48,489 nt of DNA. Source: Pseudomonadota bacterium (GTDB taxonomy: Bacteria; Pseudomonadota; Gammaproteobacteria; Burkholderiales; SG8-39). Where the stretch lies: the NCBI GenBank assembly GCA_021811085.1, contig JAJZPQ010000026.1, forward strand, positions 1 to 48,489, read 5' to 3'. The notes below the pieces were generated by a model that had not been told where the DNA came from, searched no databases, and worked only from the letters and a program-made list of their open reading frames with translations. The stretch's first letter is position 1; each line of letters opens with the position of its first letter. Positions 1 through 9,315 of this stretch are shown here, one piece after another. Both the position numbers and the translations under genes were made by a program.

Positions 1-2
1 GC

Positions 3-926
3 TGCCGCAACGGCGCCTGCGGCAGCTGCAAGGGCAAGCTGCTCGAGGGCAAAGTCGATTACGGCAAGCATTCGGACACTGCGCTCAGCGCCGCCGAGCA
101 GGCGAGCGGCCTGGCGCTGTTCTGCGTGGCGCGCCCGCTCGAGGACATCGTGATCGAATGCCGCGAGGTCGGCGCGATCAAGGACCAGCAGATCAAGATC
201 CTGCCCTGTCGCGTGCAGAGCATAGACAAGCCCGCACCGGACGTGGCCGTGATCGCGCTCAAGCTTCCCGCAAACGAGCGCCTGCAATATCTGGCCGGGC
301 AGTATATCGAGTTCCTGCTGAAGGACGGCAAGCGCCGCAGCTATTCGCTGGCGAACGCCCCGCACGACGACGCGCTGCTGCAAATCCATGTGCGCCATCT
401 GGCCGGCGGCCTGTTCACGGACCACGTGTTCGAAAAAATGAAAGCGCGCGACATCCTGCGCTTCGAAGGGCCGCATGGCACATTCTTTCTGCGCGAAGAC
501 AGCGACAAGCCGATGGTGCTGCTTGCCAGCGGTACCGGCTTTGCGCCGATCAAGGCGATCGTCGAGCACGCGCTGCACAAGGGCTTAACGCGCCCGATGA
601 TCCTGTATTGGGGCGGTCGCCGCCCGCGCGATCTGTATATGGACGAACTCGCGCGCGAATGGGCGGAAAAACACGCGCATTTCCGCTATGTGCCGGTGGT
701 GTCGGACGCGCTGCCTGAGGACGCGTGGAGCGGGCGCAGCGGTTTCGTCCATCGCGCCGTGATCGAAGACTTTCCCGATCTGTCCGGGCACCAGGTCTAT
801 GCCTGCGGCGCACCGGTCGTGATCGAGGCCGCGCGGCGCGATTTCTGCGCGCTGTGCGCGCTGCCGCAGGAGGAGTTCTATGCCGACTCCTTCACCAGCG
901 AGGCCGATCTGGCCAAAGTAAAATAG
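3..926 (+). CDS. 2Fe-2S ferredoxin/NAD(P)H-flavin reductase (CDP-6-deoxy-delta-3,4-glucoseen reductase-like), 5' end outside window
   Basis: An open frame enters from the left edge. It begins in a plant-type 2Fe-2S ferredoxin loop (C-RNGA-C-GS-C), with the fourth cysteine at FCVARP about 40 residues on. A ferredoxin-NADP reductase module follows: the flavin-binding RRSYSLANAP motif, then the nucleotide-binding LASGTGFAPIKAI, and near the end YACGAP. This order (ferredoxin, FAD, NAD) is that of soluble electron-transfer reductases which pass NAD(P)H electrons to an oxygenase or deoxygenase. Betaproteobacterial homologues carry the glucoseen-reductase name without proof of that reaction. Roughly 35-40 N-terminal residues are missing. 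The physiological partner is not visible here. The amidohydrolase starts 84 bp downstream on the same strand and may be cotranscribed. Confidence 0.9.
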   Translation, partial: CRNGACGSCKGKLLEGKVDYGKHSDTALSAAEQASGLALFCVARPLEDIVIECREVGAIKDQQIKILPCRVQSIDKPAPDVAVIALKLPANERLQYLAGQYIEFLLKDGKRRSYSLANAPHDDALLQIHVRHLAGGLFTDHVFEKMKARDILRFEGPHGTFFLREDSDKPMVLLASGTGFAPIKAIVEHALHKGLTRPMILYWGGRRPRDLYMDELAREWAEKHAHFRYVPVVSDALPEDAWSGRSGFVHRAVIEDFPDLSGHQVYACGAPVVIEAARRDFCALCALPQEEFYADSFTSEADLAKVK

Positions 927-1010
927 CGCCGCTACGGTAGTGTGCGCGGTCGCGCATACGAGCGCCGCGCTGCGCGCCGAGGAACGAACAATGACGCAGG
1001 AAAGGATGAG

Positions 1011-2042
1011 ATGAACGCGCAGCAATCGCACGAGCCGCACCAGCATGGCCAACCGATCGACGCGATCGACGTCCATGCCCACTGGTACCCCCAGGCGTGG
1101 CTGGACCTGCTGGCCAAGCTCGGCCCGGCGCACGGCCTCGAATGGCAACAGGTCAAGGGCAAGGGACCGCAGTTCAAGGTCGGCCCGCTGACCACCGGGC
1201 CGGCCGGGCCGCGCTTCGTCGACCTGGGTGCGCGCATCGCCGCAATGGACGAGCAGGGTGTCGCCGTGCACGCGCTGTCGCTGTCGCAGCCGATGGTGTA
1301 CTGGGCCGGGCGCGAGTCCGGCAATCGGCTTGCGCTCGAGTACAACGACCAATTGGCCCGCGCGCACGAAGCCTACCCAAAGCGCTTGGTCGGATTGGCG
1401 ACGCTGCCGCTGCAGGCGCCCGATCTCGCGGCGCGCGAAGTCGAACGCGCCGCTGCGCTCCCCGGCATACGCGGCTTTTACCTGGCCACGCGCATGCTCG
1501 AGCAGGAACTCTCGGATGCGGCATTTTTTCCTGTGTACGAACGCATCGAGGCGCTCGGGCTGCCGATTTTCCTGCATCCCGTGTTCGTGCTCGCTCCCGA
1601 GCGGCTCAAGCAGCACTACCTGACCAATCTGCTCGGCAATCCGTTCGAAAGTGCCATCGCCGCCGCCCATCTTATTTTCGGCGGCGTGCTCGACCGCTTT
1701 CCCAAGCTGAGCTTCGTCTTGCCGCACGCCGGCGGCGCGTTTCCCTGGCTGGTCGGGCGCCTGCACCGGGGCTGGGAGAAGCGCGCCGATCTGCAGCACA
1801 TCAAGCAGGGGCCGAAGGATTACCTGCGGCGCTTCTATTACGATACGATCGGCTACTCCGACACCGTGGTGGAATACCTGGTGCGCAATATCGGCGCCGA
1901 CCGCGTGCTCATGGGCAGCGATTACTGCTTCCCGATCGCCTATGAACGCCCGGTAGAGGTGGTTGCCGGCAACAGCCTGCTTACGCACGCAGAGCAGCAT
2001 GCCATTCTGGAAACCAATGCGCGCAGCCTGCTCCGGCTCTAG
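1011..2042 (+). CDS. Amidohydrolase family 2 protein (ACMSD-like metal-dependent decarboxylase/hydrolase)
   Basis: A 343-residue TIM-barrel metal enzyme of the amidohydrolase_2 family, which includes aminocarboxymuconate-semialdehyde decarboxylase and related nonoxidative decarboxylases. Metal ligands are seen as the N-terminal H-x-H in DVHAHWYP, the His in FLHPVF, the His in LPHAGGAFPW, and the Asp in MGSDYCFP. I chose the ATG at 1011 because AGGAAAGG lies just upstream and the metal-binding strand begins about 18 residues in; a longer frame from 942 has no such signal. Its position behind a ferredoxin-type reductase fits aromatic or heteroaromatic ring catabolism, but the substrate cannot be read from sequence. 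Confidence 0.87.
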   Translation: MNAQQSHEPHQHGQPIDAIDVHAHWYPQAWLDLLAKLGPAHGLEWQQVKGKGPQFKVGPLTTGPAGPRFVDLGARIAAMDEQGVAVHALSLSQPMVYWAGRESGNRLALEYNDQLARAHEAYPKRLVGLATLPLQAPDLAAREVERAAALPGIRGFYLATRMLEQELSDAAFFPVYERIEALGLPIFLHPVFVLAPERLKQHYLTNLLGNPFESAIAAAHLIFGGVLDRFPKLSFVLPHAGGAFPWLVGRLHRGWEKRADLQHIKQGPKDYLRRFYYDTIGYSDTVVEYLVRNIGADRVLMGSDYCFPIAYERPVEVVAGNSLLTHAEQHAILETNARSLLRL

Positions 2043-2079
2043 CGGCAGCCATGCCGCGCGGGTGCGCTGACCGCCCGGC

Positions 2080-2682
2080 ATGGTCGGGATGAGCCGAACC
2101 CCTGGGTTGCTCAAGGATCGGTCGCCGCCGCCGATAAGGGAAGATGAACCATCCCTGTCCGCGCCCGTGCCCGCTGCACTGAACCATCCGCCGCCCCTGC
2201 GCCTGCTCGGTTCGGGCAAGGCCTATCAGCCGGAATTGCTGGCGCTGATGGCGCGCGTCGAACTCCTCGCGGACCTGGCCGGGCGCGAACCGGAAATGCT
2301 CGCGCCGCATCTCAAGGCCTATGCGGCCGATCCCGGCTGCGTGATTTTCCGCGAGGGCGAACCCGGCCACTCCATGTGTCTGCTGGTGAGCGGCCGAATC
2401 AGGACGTACAAAGAATCCGACCTAGAGCATAGAGCGGAAGTCGCCACCGAAAGCCGCGGCCGCAGCCTAGGCGAAATGGCGCTGATCGACGGCGAGCCGC
2501 GCTCCGCCACCTGCATCGCGACCGAGCCATCGGTGTTGCTCCAACTCAGCCGCGAAGACTTCCAGCGGCTCGGTGCGGAACGTCCGGCGCTCGCGCTGAA
2601 ACTGCTCGTGCGCATCACCAAGTTGATGAGCCGGCGGCTGCGCCTCACCAGCGGCCGGCTGGTCGACTATCTGGACGCTTAA
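2080..2682 (+). CDS. Single cyclic nucleotide-binding domain protein without a DNA-binding domain
   Basis: A 200-residue protein whose centre (about 70-190) is a CRP-type cNMP-binding beta-roll: GCVIFREGEPG, a glycine-rich turn LVSGRIRTYKE, then LGEMALIDGEPRSATC in the position of the phosphate-binding cassette. The usual FGE reads LGE here, and the Arg and Ser-Ala-Thr contacts are retained. No helix-turn-helix follows; the protein ends in an amphipathic helix (KLMSRRLRL). It is therefore probably a stand-alone sensor or scaffold rather than a transcription factor. A second start at codon 4 (ATGAGCCGA) is possible. A related protein with two such domains lies at 38957-39862. Confidence 0.8.
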   Translation: MVGMSRTPGLLKDRSPPPIREDEPSLSAPVPAALNHPPPLRLLGSGKAYQPELLALMARVELLADLAGREPEMLAPHLKAYAADPGCVIFREGEPGHSMCLLVSGRIRTYKESDLEHRAEVATESRGRSLGEMALIDGEPRSATCIATEPSVLLQLSREDFQRLGAERPALALKLLVRITKLMSRRLRLTSGRLVDYLDA

Positions 2683-2687
2683 GCACC

Positions 2688-3400
2688 CTAGTCGGCCTCG
2701 CCCAGATAGGCGGCGCGCACTTTCGGGTCCGTCAGCAGCTCGCACGCCGGCCCCGACAGGGTAATCAAGCCGGTTTCCATGACATAGCCGCGGCTGCCGA
2801 CCTCCAGCGCCAGACGCGCATTCTGTTCCACCAGCAGTATGGTCACGCCTTCCCGCGCCACGGCGAGTATGGTTTCGAAAATCTTCTGCACCATCAGCGG
2901 CGCGAGGCCCATGCTGGGCTCGTCCAGCAATAAGAGCTTCGGCCGGCTCATGAGCGCGCGCCCGATCGCGAGCATCTGCTGTTCGCCGCCGGAGAGCGTG
3001 CCGGCAGACTGGCTGCGGCGTTCGGCCAGGCGCGGGAACAGGCTGAACACGCGCTCCAGGTCCAGCTTCACCGCCGCGGCATCGCTGCGCACGTAGGCTC
3101 CCATGGCGAGGTTTTCTTCGACCGTGAGCTGGCCGAATACGCCGCGGCCCTCCGGCACCAGGGCCAGGCCGCGGCGCACCAGTTCGAACGCGCGCCTGCC
3201 TCCGATCGGCGCGCCGTCGTAGAGGATCGCATCTGCCGCGACCGGCAACAATCCGGCTATGGCCTTGAGCGTGGTGGTCTTGCCCGCGCCGTTGGTGCCG
3301 ATCAGGCACACCAGCTCTCCCTTGGCGACGCTGAGGCTTATGCCCTTGACCGCCTTGATGCCGCCGTAGGCCACCTCCAGTCCGCGCAGTTCGAGCAACG

Positions 3401-3404
<4 letters not shown>
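2688..3404 (-). CDS. livF: Branched-chain amino acid-type ABC transporter ATP-binding protein LivF
   Basis: A 238-residue ABC ATPase with Walker A GTNGAGKTT (about 37-45), signature LSGGEQQMLAIGRAL (about 138), Walker B LLLLDEPSMGLAP, and the switch His replaced in the usual LivF way (LLVEQNA). It energises the LivHM permease at the cytoplasmic face. The start is fixed by a 4-bp ATGA overlap with the stop of livG (3401-3404), implying translational coupling. It is the last gene of livKHMGF. The gene ends 5 bp from the convergent stop of the cNMP-domain gene. LivF/LivG pairs also serve amide, urea and aromatic-acid importers, so the substrate is open. Confidence 0.95.
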
Positions 3405-4170
<766 letters not shown>

Positions 4171-4174
<4 letters not shown>

Positions 4175-5232
4175 TCTGTCTTGGCCAACTCGCGTTTGCG
4201 CACCGCCGAGGGCAGCAGTCCCGCCGGCCGGAACAGCATCATCAGCACCAGCGCGAGTCCGAACAGCAGCATGCGGATCACCTCCGGCTCGATCAGCGTG
4301 CGCCCGAACAGAGACTGCTGCACCGGCTGCACCCAGTCGCGCAGCAGCTCGGGCACGAATGTCAGCAGCACCGCTCCGAGAACCACGCCCCAGACGTTGC
4401 CCATGCCGCCCAGCACCACCATCGACAGCACCATGACCGATTCGACCAGGACGAAACTTTCGGGGCTGATGAAACCCTGGATCGCGGCGAACATGCCGCC
4501 GGCGATGCCGCCAAAGGAGGCGCCCATGGCGAATGCGAGCAGCTTGATGCGCGTGGTGTTGATGCCCATCGCCCGCGCCGCGACCTCGTCTTCGCGTATC
4601 GCCTCCCAGGCGCGGCCGATGCGCGAGTGCTGCAGCCGCAGATTGACCACGATCGCGAGCAGCAGCAACGCGAGCAGCAGGTAGTAGTACTTGATCGGCC
4701 CGGAGAACGCGAGCCCCGCGATGGTCTCGTTGCGGCTGAAATTGAACGCACCGAAGCTGAACGGGTCGATGCGCGAAATGCCCTGCGGGCCGTTGGTGAT
4801 ATTGACCGGCTGCGACAGATTGTTGAGGAAAATGCGCACGATCTCGCCGAAACCCAGGGTGACGATGGCGAGGTAATCGCCGCGCAGTTTGAGCGTGGGC
4901 GCGCCGAGCAGCACGCCGAACACGCAAGCGACGAGCGCACCTATGGGCAGAATCACCCAAAACGGCAGATGCAAATTGAAATGCGGCGAGGCGAGCAGCG
5001 CGTAAGCATAGGCACCTACCCCGTAGAAGGCGATGTAGCCGAGGTCGAGCAACCCGGCGAAGCCAACGACGATATTCAGGCCAAGCGCAAGGAATGCGAA
5101 CAGGATGGCAAGATTAGCGATGCGCACCCAGGCGGTTCCGGCCGCGGCCAGCGCGAACGGCAGTCCGATCAGCGCGAGCGCGATCAGTGCCACGCCGACC
5201 CATTTCCTGCGGCCGTCGGCGAACAAATTCAT
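4171..5232 (-). CDS. livM: Branched-chain amino acid-type ABC transporter permease LivM
   Basis: A hydrophobic permease of about 353 residues with many membrane helices. The family motif GLLDLGYIAFYGVGAYAYAL lies near residue 70, and the cytoplasmic coupling loop is seen at RIGRAWEAIREDEVAARAMGI. The C-terminal RPAGLLP motif is typical of LivM. I chose the ATG at 5232 (MNLFADG) because GGAG stands 6 bases upstream; an ATG four codons earlier (5244) has a weaker ribosome site. It pairs with LivH to form the inner-membrane channel. Confidence 0.93.
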
Positions 5233-5266
5233 GACCGGCTCCATTTGCTCTGTTGCACCGGGTGCT

Positions 5267-6190
5267 TCAAGCCCGGTCCCCGACGCGTTCGCCCAGCAGT
5301 CCGGATGGGCGGAACACCAGCACGCCGATCAGCACCAGGAAAGCAAACACGTCCTGGTAATTGCTGCCGAAAACATTATTGGTCAGGTCGCCAATATAGC
5401 CCGCGCCCAGGGCTTCGACGATGCCGAGCAGGATGCCGCCCAGCATCGCGCCCGCAAGATTGCCGATGCCGCCAAGCACCGCGGCCGAGAACGCCTTCAT
5501 GCCCAGCAGCGATCCCATGCCGTAGTGGGCGATGCCGTAATAGGTGCCGACCATCACGCCTGCGACCGCTGCCAGGGCGGCACCGACGATAAAAGTAAAC
5601 GAGATGATGCGATCGATGTCTATGCCCATCAGGCCGGCCACCTGCGGGTTCTGCGAGGTCGCGCGCATGGCGATGCCGAGCTTGGTGCGATACACCATGA
5701 ACGTCAGCGCGCCCATCATCAGCACCGAAATCAGGATGATCGCGATCTGTACGCCGCTGATGATCGCTCCGCCGACGGAGAAAGTGACGAACGGAATGAT
5801 CTGCGGAAACGCGAGCGGGTTGCGGCTCCACACCAGCAGCGCGACATGCTGCAGGATGATGGAGATGCCGATCGCGGTGATCAGCGGCGCCAGCCGCGGC
5901 GCATTGCGCAAGGGGCGGTAGGCGATGCGCTCCATCGCATAGCCCACCAGCATGCAGGCCGGGACGGCGGCGAGGACTCCGATGAGCACGATCAGCACCG
6001 GCGGCAAATGCGTTCCGGCGAGCGCGTTGATGACCGAAAACGCGACCATGGCGCCGATCATCACCAGTTCGCCATGGGCGAAGTTGATCAGCTGGATGAT
6101 GCCGTAGACCATGGTGTAGCCGAGCGCGACGATCGCGTACACGCTGCCTAGCGTGAGGCCGTTGATGATCTGCTGCAGGAAAATGTCCAT
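5267..6190 (-). CDS. livH: Branched-chain amino acid-type ABC transporter permease LivH
   Basis: A 307-residue membrane protein starting MDIFLQQIINGLTLGSVYA, the standard LivH opening, followed by GYTMVYGIIQLINFAHGEL. The coupling-loop region MRATSQNPQVAGLMGID is present, and the C-terminus carries the RPSGLLGERV motif. It forms the translocation pore with LivM, whose gene starts about 35 bp downstream. An intrinsic terminator (6299-6325) lies between livK and this gene, so its transcription would depend on read-through or an internal promoter. Confidence 0.94.
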   Translation of the reverse strand: MDIFLQQIINGLTLGSVYAIVALGYTMVYGIIQLINFAHGELVMIGAMVAFSVINALAGTHLPPVLIVLIGVLAAVPACMLVGYAMERIAYRPLRNAPRLAPLITAIGISIILQHVALLVWSRNPLAFPQIIPFVTFSVGGAIISGVQIAIILISVLMMGALTFMVYRTKLGIAMRATSQNPQVAGLMGIDIDRIISFTFIVGAALAAVAGVMVGTYYGIAHYGMGSLLGMKAFSAAVLGGIGNLAGAMLGGILLGIVEALGAGYIGDLTNNVFGSNYQDVFAFLVLIGVLVFRPSGLLGERVGDRA

Positions 6191-6298
6191 GCCTGGCCGG
6201 ATTTAAGCGTAAAGACCCGAATAACGCAAAGCGGTTCCGTTCAACGCCGCGTGCAAGAATCGTCCCTCGCGTTATCCGGCCCGGCTGCGCGCGCAGGC

Positions 6299-6325
6299 AA
6301 AAAAACGGCGCCCGAAGGCGCCGTT
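6299..6325 (-). terminator. Intrinsic terminator between livK and livH
   Basis: Read on the minus strand, a perfect 9-bp GC-rich stem (AACGGCGCC with GGCGCCGTT) encloses a TTCG tetraloop and runs into seven T residues. It lies 37 bp after the livK stop and upstream of livH. The extra-stable UUCG loop and U-tract are standard features of Rho-independent terminators. As it sits inside the liv operon, it probably acts as a partial terminator giving more binding protein than permease. Confidence 0.85.
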
Positions 6326-6361
6326 CGTGTCGCGAGCTGGGCAGGGACCAAGCCTAGTCGC

Positions 6362-7672
6362 TTATTTTTTCGCCGGCTCCGCAGCCTTCGCGGGTTCGGC
6401 TTTGGCTGCCTCCGGCGCCGCCGCTGCAGGCGCCGCTGCCGCAGGCGCGGCCGTTTCGGCCGCTTTGATGAAGTCCTCGAACTTGATGGTCTTGCCGCTC
6501 TTGATAATCGCGATCGGCTCGATCTTGCCGCCTTTCATGGTGAAGATCGTCATCTCCGCGTCCTTGCGGTCGCCTTTGTCGTCGAATTCGATCTTGCCGC
6601 TCGCGCCTTCGTAGCTGATCTTGGCGAGCTCGGGCAGGTACTTGGCCGGATCGGGCGAGTCGGCTTTCTTCATCGACTCGATGATCAGGTTGGCCGCATC
6701 GTAGGTGAACGGCGCGTACAAAATCGGGTCGATTTTGAATTTAGCCTTATAAGCGTCGAGGAATTTCTTGTTCGCGGCTTGCACCGGCAGTCCGGCCTGC
6801 GAGCACAGCAGCCCCTCGGCGGCAGTGCCCGCAAGCTCTTCCATCTTTTCGGTGCAGGCGCCGTCTCCGAATGCGAACACCGCCTTGAGGCCGAGCTCGC
6901 GCCCCTGCTTCAGCAGCGGGCCGCCGGTCGCGTCCATGCCGCCGTAGAACACGGCGTCGGGCTTCTTGCCCTTGATCTTGGTAAGGATCGCTTTGAAGTC
7001 GGCGGTCTTGTCCGTGCCTTTCTCGCGCGGCAGCACTTTCACGCCGGCGGCCTTCAGGGTTTTCTCCACTTCGTTGGCCAGGCCCTCGCCATACGCGGTG
7101 GCATCATCGATGACCGCTACGGTCTTCGGCTTGACCTGGCTCGCGAGATAGCTCGCAATCGCCGGCCCCTGTTGGTCGTCGCGGCCGACCACGCGGAACA
7201 CGTTCTTGAAACCCTGTTCGGTCAGCTGCGGGTTGGTGGAGGAGCCGCTGATCATCGGAATGCCGGCCTGGTTGTAAATCGCCGAGGCCGGGATGGACAC
7301 GCCCGAGTTCAGATGGCCGATCACGCCTACCACTTTGGCGTCGACCAGCTTCTGCGCCACGGTGGTGCCGACCTTGGGATCAGCCTGGTCGTCTTCGGCG
7401 ACCAATTCCAGCTTGACCTTCTTGCCGCCCAGCGTCAAACCCTTGGCATTGGCTTCGTCGACCGCCAGACGTACGCCGTTTTCGTTGTCCTTGCCCAGGT
7501 GGGCGATGCTGCCGGTGAGCGGACCCACATGGCCCAGCTTCACCACCATCGGCGGCGGCGGGGCCGGCGGCGCGCTGACTACGGGTTCCGGTTTTTTCTC
7601 TTCGCCGCAACCGGCAAGAGTGAGCGCCGCGGCTGCGGCGAAGATCGCGAGACTGAACCGCATGCGTTGCAT
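6362..7672 (-). CDS. livK: ABC transporter substrate-binding lipoprotein, LivK/LivJ type
   Basis: A 436-residue periplasmic ligand-binding protein (type I fold). The N-terminus has a lipoprotein signal ending in LTLAGC, so it should be lipidated by an Lgt such as the one encoded at 13.1 kb. Family motifs include KLGHVGPLTGSIAHLGKDNENG and the GVIGHLNSGVSIPAS ligand region. The start at 7672 has AGGGAGAAGG just upstream; a frame from 7696 lacks a ribosome site. The last ~33 residues are an unusual Ala/Pro/Glu/Lys tail not needed for the fold. First gene of livKHMGF; ligand probably a branched-chain amino acid, amide or small aromatic acid. Confidence 0.93.
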   Translation of the reverse strand: MQRMRFSLAIFAAAAALTLAGCGEEKKPEPVVSAPPAPPPPMVVKLGHVGPLTGSIAHLGKDNENGVRLAVDEANAKGLTLGGKKVKLELVAEDDQADPKVGTTVAQKLVDAKVVGVIGHLNSGVSIPASAIYNQAGIPMISGSSTNPQLTEQGFKNVFRVVGRDDQQGPAIASYLASQVKPKTVAVIDDATAYGEGLANEVEKTLKAAGVKVLPREKGTDKTADFKAILTKIKGKKPDAVFYGGMDATGGPLLKQGRELGLKAVFAFGDGACTEKMEELAGTAAEGLLCSQAGLPVQAANKKFLDAYKAKFKIDPILYAPFTYDAANLIIESMKKADSPDPAKYLPELAKISYEGASGKIEFDDKGDRKDAEMTIFTMKGGKIEPIAIIKSGKTIKFEDFIKAAETAAPAAAAPAAAAPEAAKAEPAKAAEPAKK

Positions 7673-7742
7673 GGCCTTCTCCCTGAAAAATGTCAAAGCA
7701 TTCTAGCACTGCGCAGCCTGGCCGGTCCCGCGCCAGACTCAG

Positions 7743-7768
7743 CGCGGCCGCCCCCTCGAGCGGCCGCG
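7743..7768. repeat. GC-rich hairpin in the livK upstream region
   Basis: CGCGGCCG (7743-7750) is repeated in inverted form as CGGCCGCG (7761-7768) with a 10-nt spacer. It lies between the cytochrome c stop and the livK start. No T-tract follows on either strand, so it is not a convincing terminator. It could fold in the 3' end of the cytochrome c transcript. Confidence 0.4.
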
Positions 7769-7800
7769 ACTCAATCGAACCTATGCCAATTCCGCAACTC

Positions 7801-8115
7801 CTATTTCAGCGACAGCACCCATTTCACCAGGGCCTTGACGTCGGCGTCCGGCACGGTCGAATTCGGCGGCATCGGGATCGCGCCCCAGACGCCGCTGCCG
7901 CCGTTCTTGACCTTGGCAACGAGCTTGGCGTCGGCGCCCGCGACGCCCTTGTATTTGGCGGCAACGTCCTTATAGGCCGGGCCGACTACCTTCTTGTCCA
8001 CCGAGTGGCAGGCGAGGCAGTTGTATTTTTTTGCCAGTGCTTCCTGAGCAAGCGCATTGCCGCTGATCGCGAGCAGTCCGGCGGAAACAAACAAACAGGT
8101 TACTAGGGTTTTCAC
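7801..8115 (-). CDS. Small class I cytochrome c (c551/c552-like)
   Basis: A 104-residue exported monoheme cytochrome. A Sec signal peptide (about 1-22, ending GNALAQ) precedes the heme motif CLACH, with the context VDKKVVGPAYKDVAAKY. The axial methionine is in IPMPPN, followed by the C-terminal helix ADVKALVKWVLSL. This layout is that of soluble periplasmic electron carriers to terminal oxidases or reductases. Translation most likely starts at the GTG at 8115, which has AAGGAG five bases upstream; a longer ATG-started frame would displace the signal peptide. The DUF255 remnant lies 43 bp upstream on the same strand. Confidence 0.9.
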   Translation of the reverse strand: MKTLVTCLFVSAGLLAISGNALAQEALAKKYNCLACHSVDKKVVGPAYKDVAAKYKGVAGADAKLVAKVKNGGSGVWGAIPMPPNSTVPDADVKALVKWVLSLK

Positions 8116-8158
8116 TGATTCTCCTTGGGAAAGTGGCGGCGTGCCAAGCTGCGGCATG

Positions 8159-9070
8159 CTACCGGAAATTGTCCGTCTTGAGTACACCCAGCAGGTCGTC
8201 GAGCTTATCCACGGGTGCGAGGCAAGTAACGCCCGCGCATACCCAGGCGTTGACAGTCTTCTGCGTAACAGGCTTGGCCAGCAGCGCCGGCAGGTTCGCC
8301 GCAGCGGGCGCGAGCCCCAGGACCAGGGTGGTGGGCAGGTAGGTCTGGTCCAGCACCTGCCGCCACTGGCGCATCTGCTCCTGCGGCCCGCGCAGCACCA
8401 CCAGCCGCGGGGGTTCGATCGCCTCCTCCAGCGCCATGAGCAGACTGGCGTAGCCGCCGGGGTGCTGCACCAACGCCGGGTGGAACAGCTGCAGCGTGCG
8501 TGCGGCAGCGTCGAGGTAGCGCGCTTCCCCGGTGATATGCCCCAAGCGCTGCAGCGCGAGCGCCGCCACGCCGTTGCCCGAGGGCGTGGCGCCGTCGTGG
8601 CCCGGCTTGGGTCGGTGGATCAGCGTTTCGTGGTCATGGCTGGTGAAGAAAAAGCCGCCTTGCGCGGGATCGTAGAATTGCTGCAGCAGTACCTCGGCCA
8701 GGGCGCACGCGAATTCGAGGTCGCGGCTGTCGTATTCGGTCTGCAGCAGCTCGATCAGCGCCGCGAGCAGGAACGCGTAGTCGTCCAGATAGGCATTCAG
8801 ATGCGCGCGGCCGTCCTTGCAGGTCGCGAGCAGGCGCGCACGCTCGCCGCCTGCGCCCTCGCGCCACAGCGTGCTGCGGACGAAATCCAGCGCGGCGCGC
8901 GCCGAGGCCAGCCACTCGGGCCGGCCGAAGACACGCGCGGCGCGCGCCATGCCGGCGATCATCAGCGCGTTCCAGCTGGTCAGGATCTTCTCGTCGCGCC
9001 CGGGACGGATGCGCTGCTCGCGCGCCAGGCGGTTGGGCATCGCTTCTCTCAGTGGCGGCCTCGATCGCAC
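8159..9070 (-). pseudogene. C-terminal remnant of a DUF255 / YyaL-type thioredoxin-domain protein
   Basis: About 300 residues match the C-terminal alpha-toroid half of the DUF255 family (SPATA20/YyaL): REQRIRPGRDEKILTSWNALMI, LDDYAFLLAALIELL, GGFFFTSHDHETL, and PSGNGVAALALQRL. Intact members are about 650-700 residues and begin with a thioredoxin-like domain, which is absent here. Homology starts near 9060, next to a cluster of inverted repeats, and beyond that lies the end of ilvD. The fragment has no good ribosome site (a GTG at 9070 or ATG at 9040 opens it). I read it as a 5'-truncated gene. Expression of the toroid half alone cannot be excluded. Confidence 0.8.
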
Positions 9071-9101
9071 CCGGTTGTTGCGAAGTCGAAGTTAAGGTGT
9101 T

Positions 9102-9125
9102 GCGCGGACGAAAAACCGTCCGCGC
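9102..9125. repeat. Inverted repeat, 9-bp stem
   Basis: GCGCGGACG (9102-9110) and CGTCCGCGC (9117-9125) form a perfect stem around a 6-nt A-rich loop. It is the first of a run of inverted repeats between the truncated DUF255 gene and ilvD. It overlaps the 10-bp palindrome TCCGCGCGGA (9119-9128), which recurs exactly at 9249-9258. Confidence 0.7.
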
Positions 9126-9126
9126 G

Positions 9127-9176
9127 GATCGTCGATTGTGGACGGAAGAAAAGCAATCCGTCCACAATCGACGATC
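9127..9176. repeat. Perfect 20-bp inverted repeat
   Basis: The arm GATCGTCGATTGTGGACGGA (9127-9146) is matched without error by its reverse complement at 9157-9176, separated by a 10-nt A-rich loop. A stem this long and perfect is rare by chance. It lacks a T-tract on the plus strand and has only a broken one inside the loop on the minus strand. It could be a strong hairpin at the 3' end of the ilvD transcript, a recombination or mobile-element scar, or an assembly fold-back artefact. Confidence 0.8.
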
Positions 9177-9217
9177 TTGTATAAGAACCGCCTCAAACCG
9201 CCTTAGTTCTCATTCAT

Positions 9218-9268
9218 AACCGTGTTTTCTGTGCGAACGTGCTTTTCATCCGCGCGGAAAACACGGTT
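9218..9268. repeat. Perfect 12-bp inverted repeat downstream of ilvD
   Basis: AACCGTGTTTTC (9218-9229) is repeated in inverted orientation at 9257-9268 with a 27-nt spacer. It lies about 48 bp past the ilvD stop. A smaller GCGCG/CGCGC hairpin follows at about 9270-9287. Together these could form the end structure of the ilvD mRNA, but no canonical U-tract is present. Confidence 0.65.
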
Positions 9269-9315
9269 GGCGCGCGTAGCGCGCAGGTCTTGCCGATAGC
9301 TGCCCCAACTCCGAG

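Noticed and set aside
585-2219. 544-codon minus-strand frame opposite the amidohydrolase.
   Set aside because: No recognisable domain. The plus-strand frame has all the metal-binding motifs of its family.
2080-2682. cNMP-domain protein considered as a CRP/FNR transcription factor.
   Set aside because: The chain ends right after the beta-roll and one helix; no helix-turn-helix is present, and there is no room for one before the stop.
9102-9268. Inverted repeats considered as the ends of an insertion sequence.
   Set aside because: No transposase frame or target-site duplication lies between the arms; the longest spacer is 27 nt.
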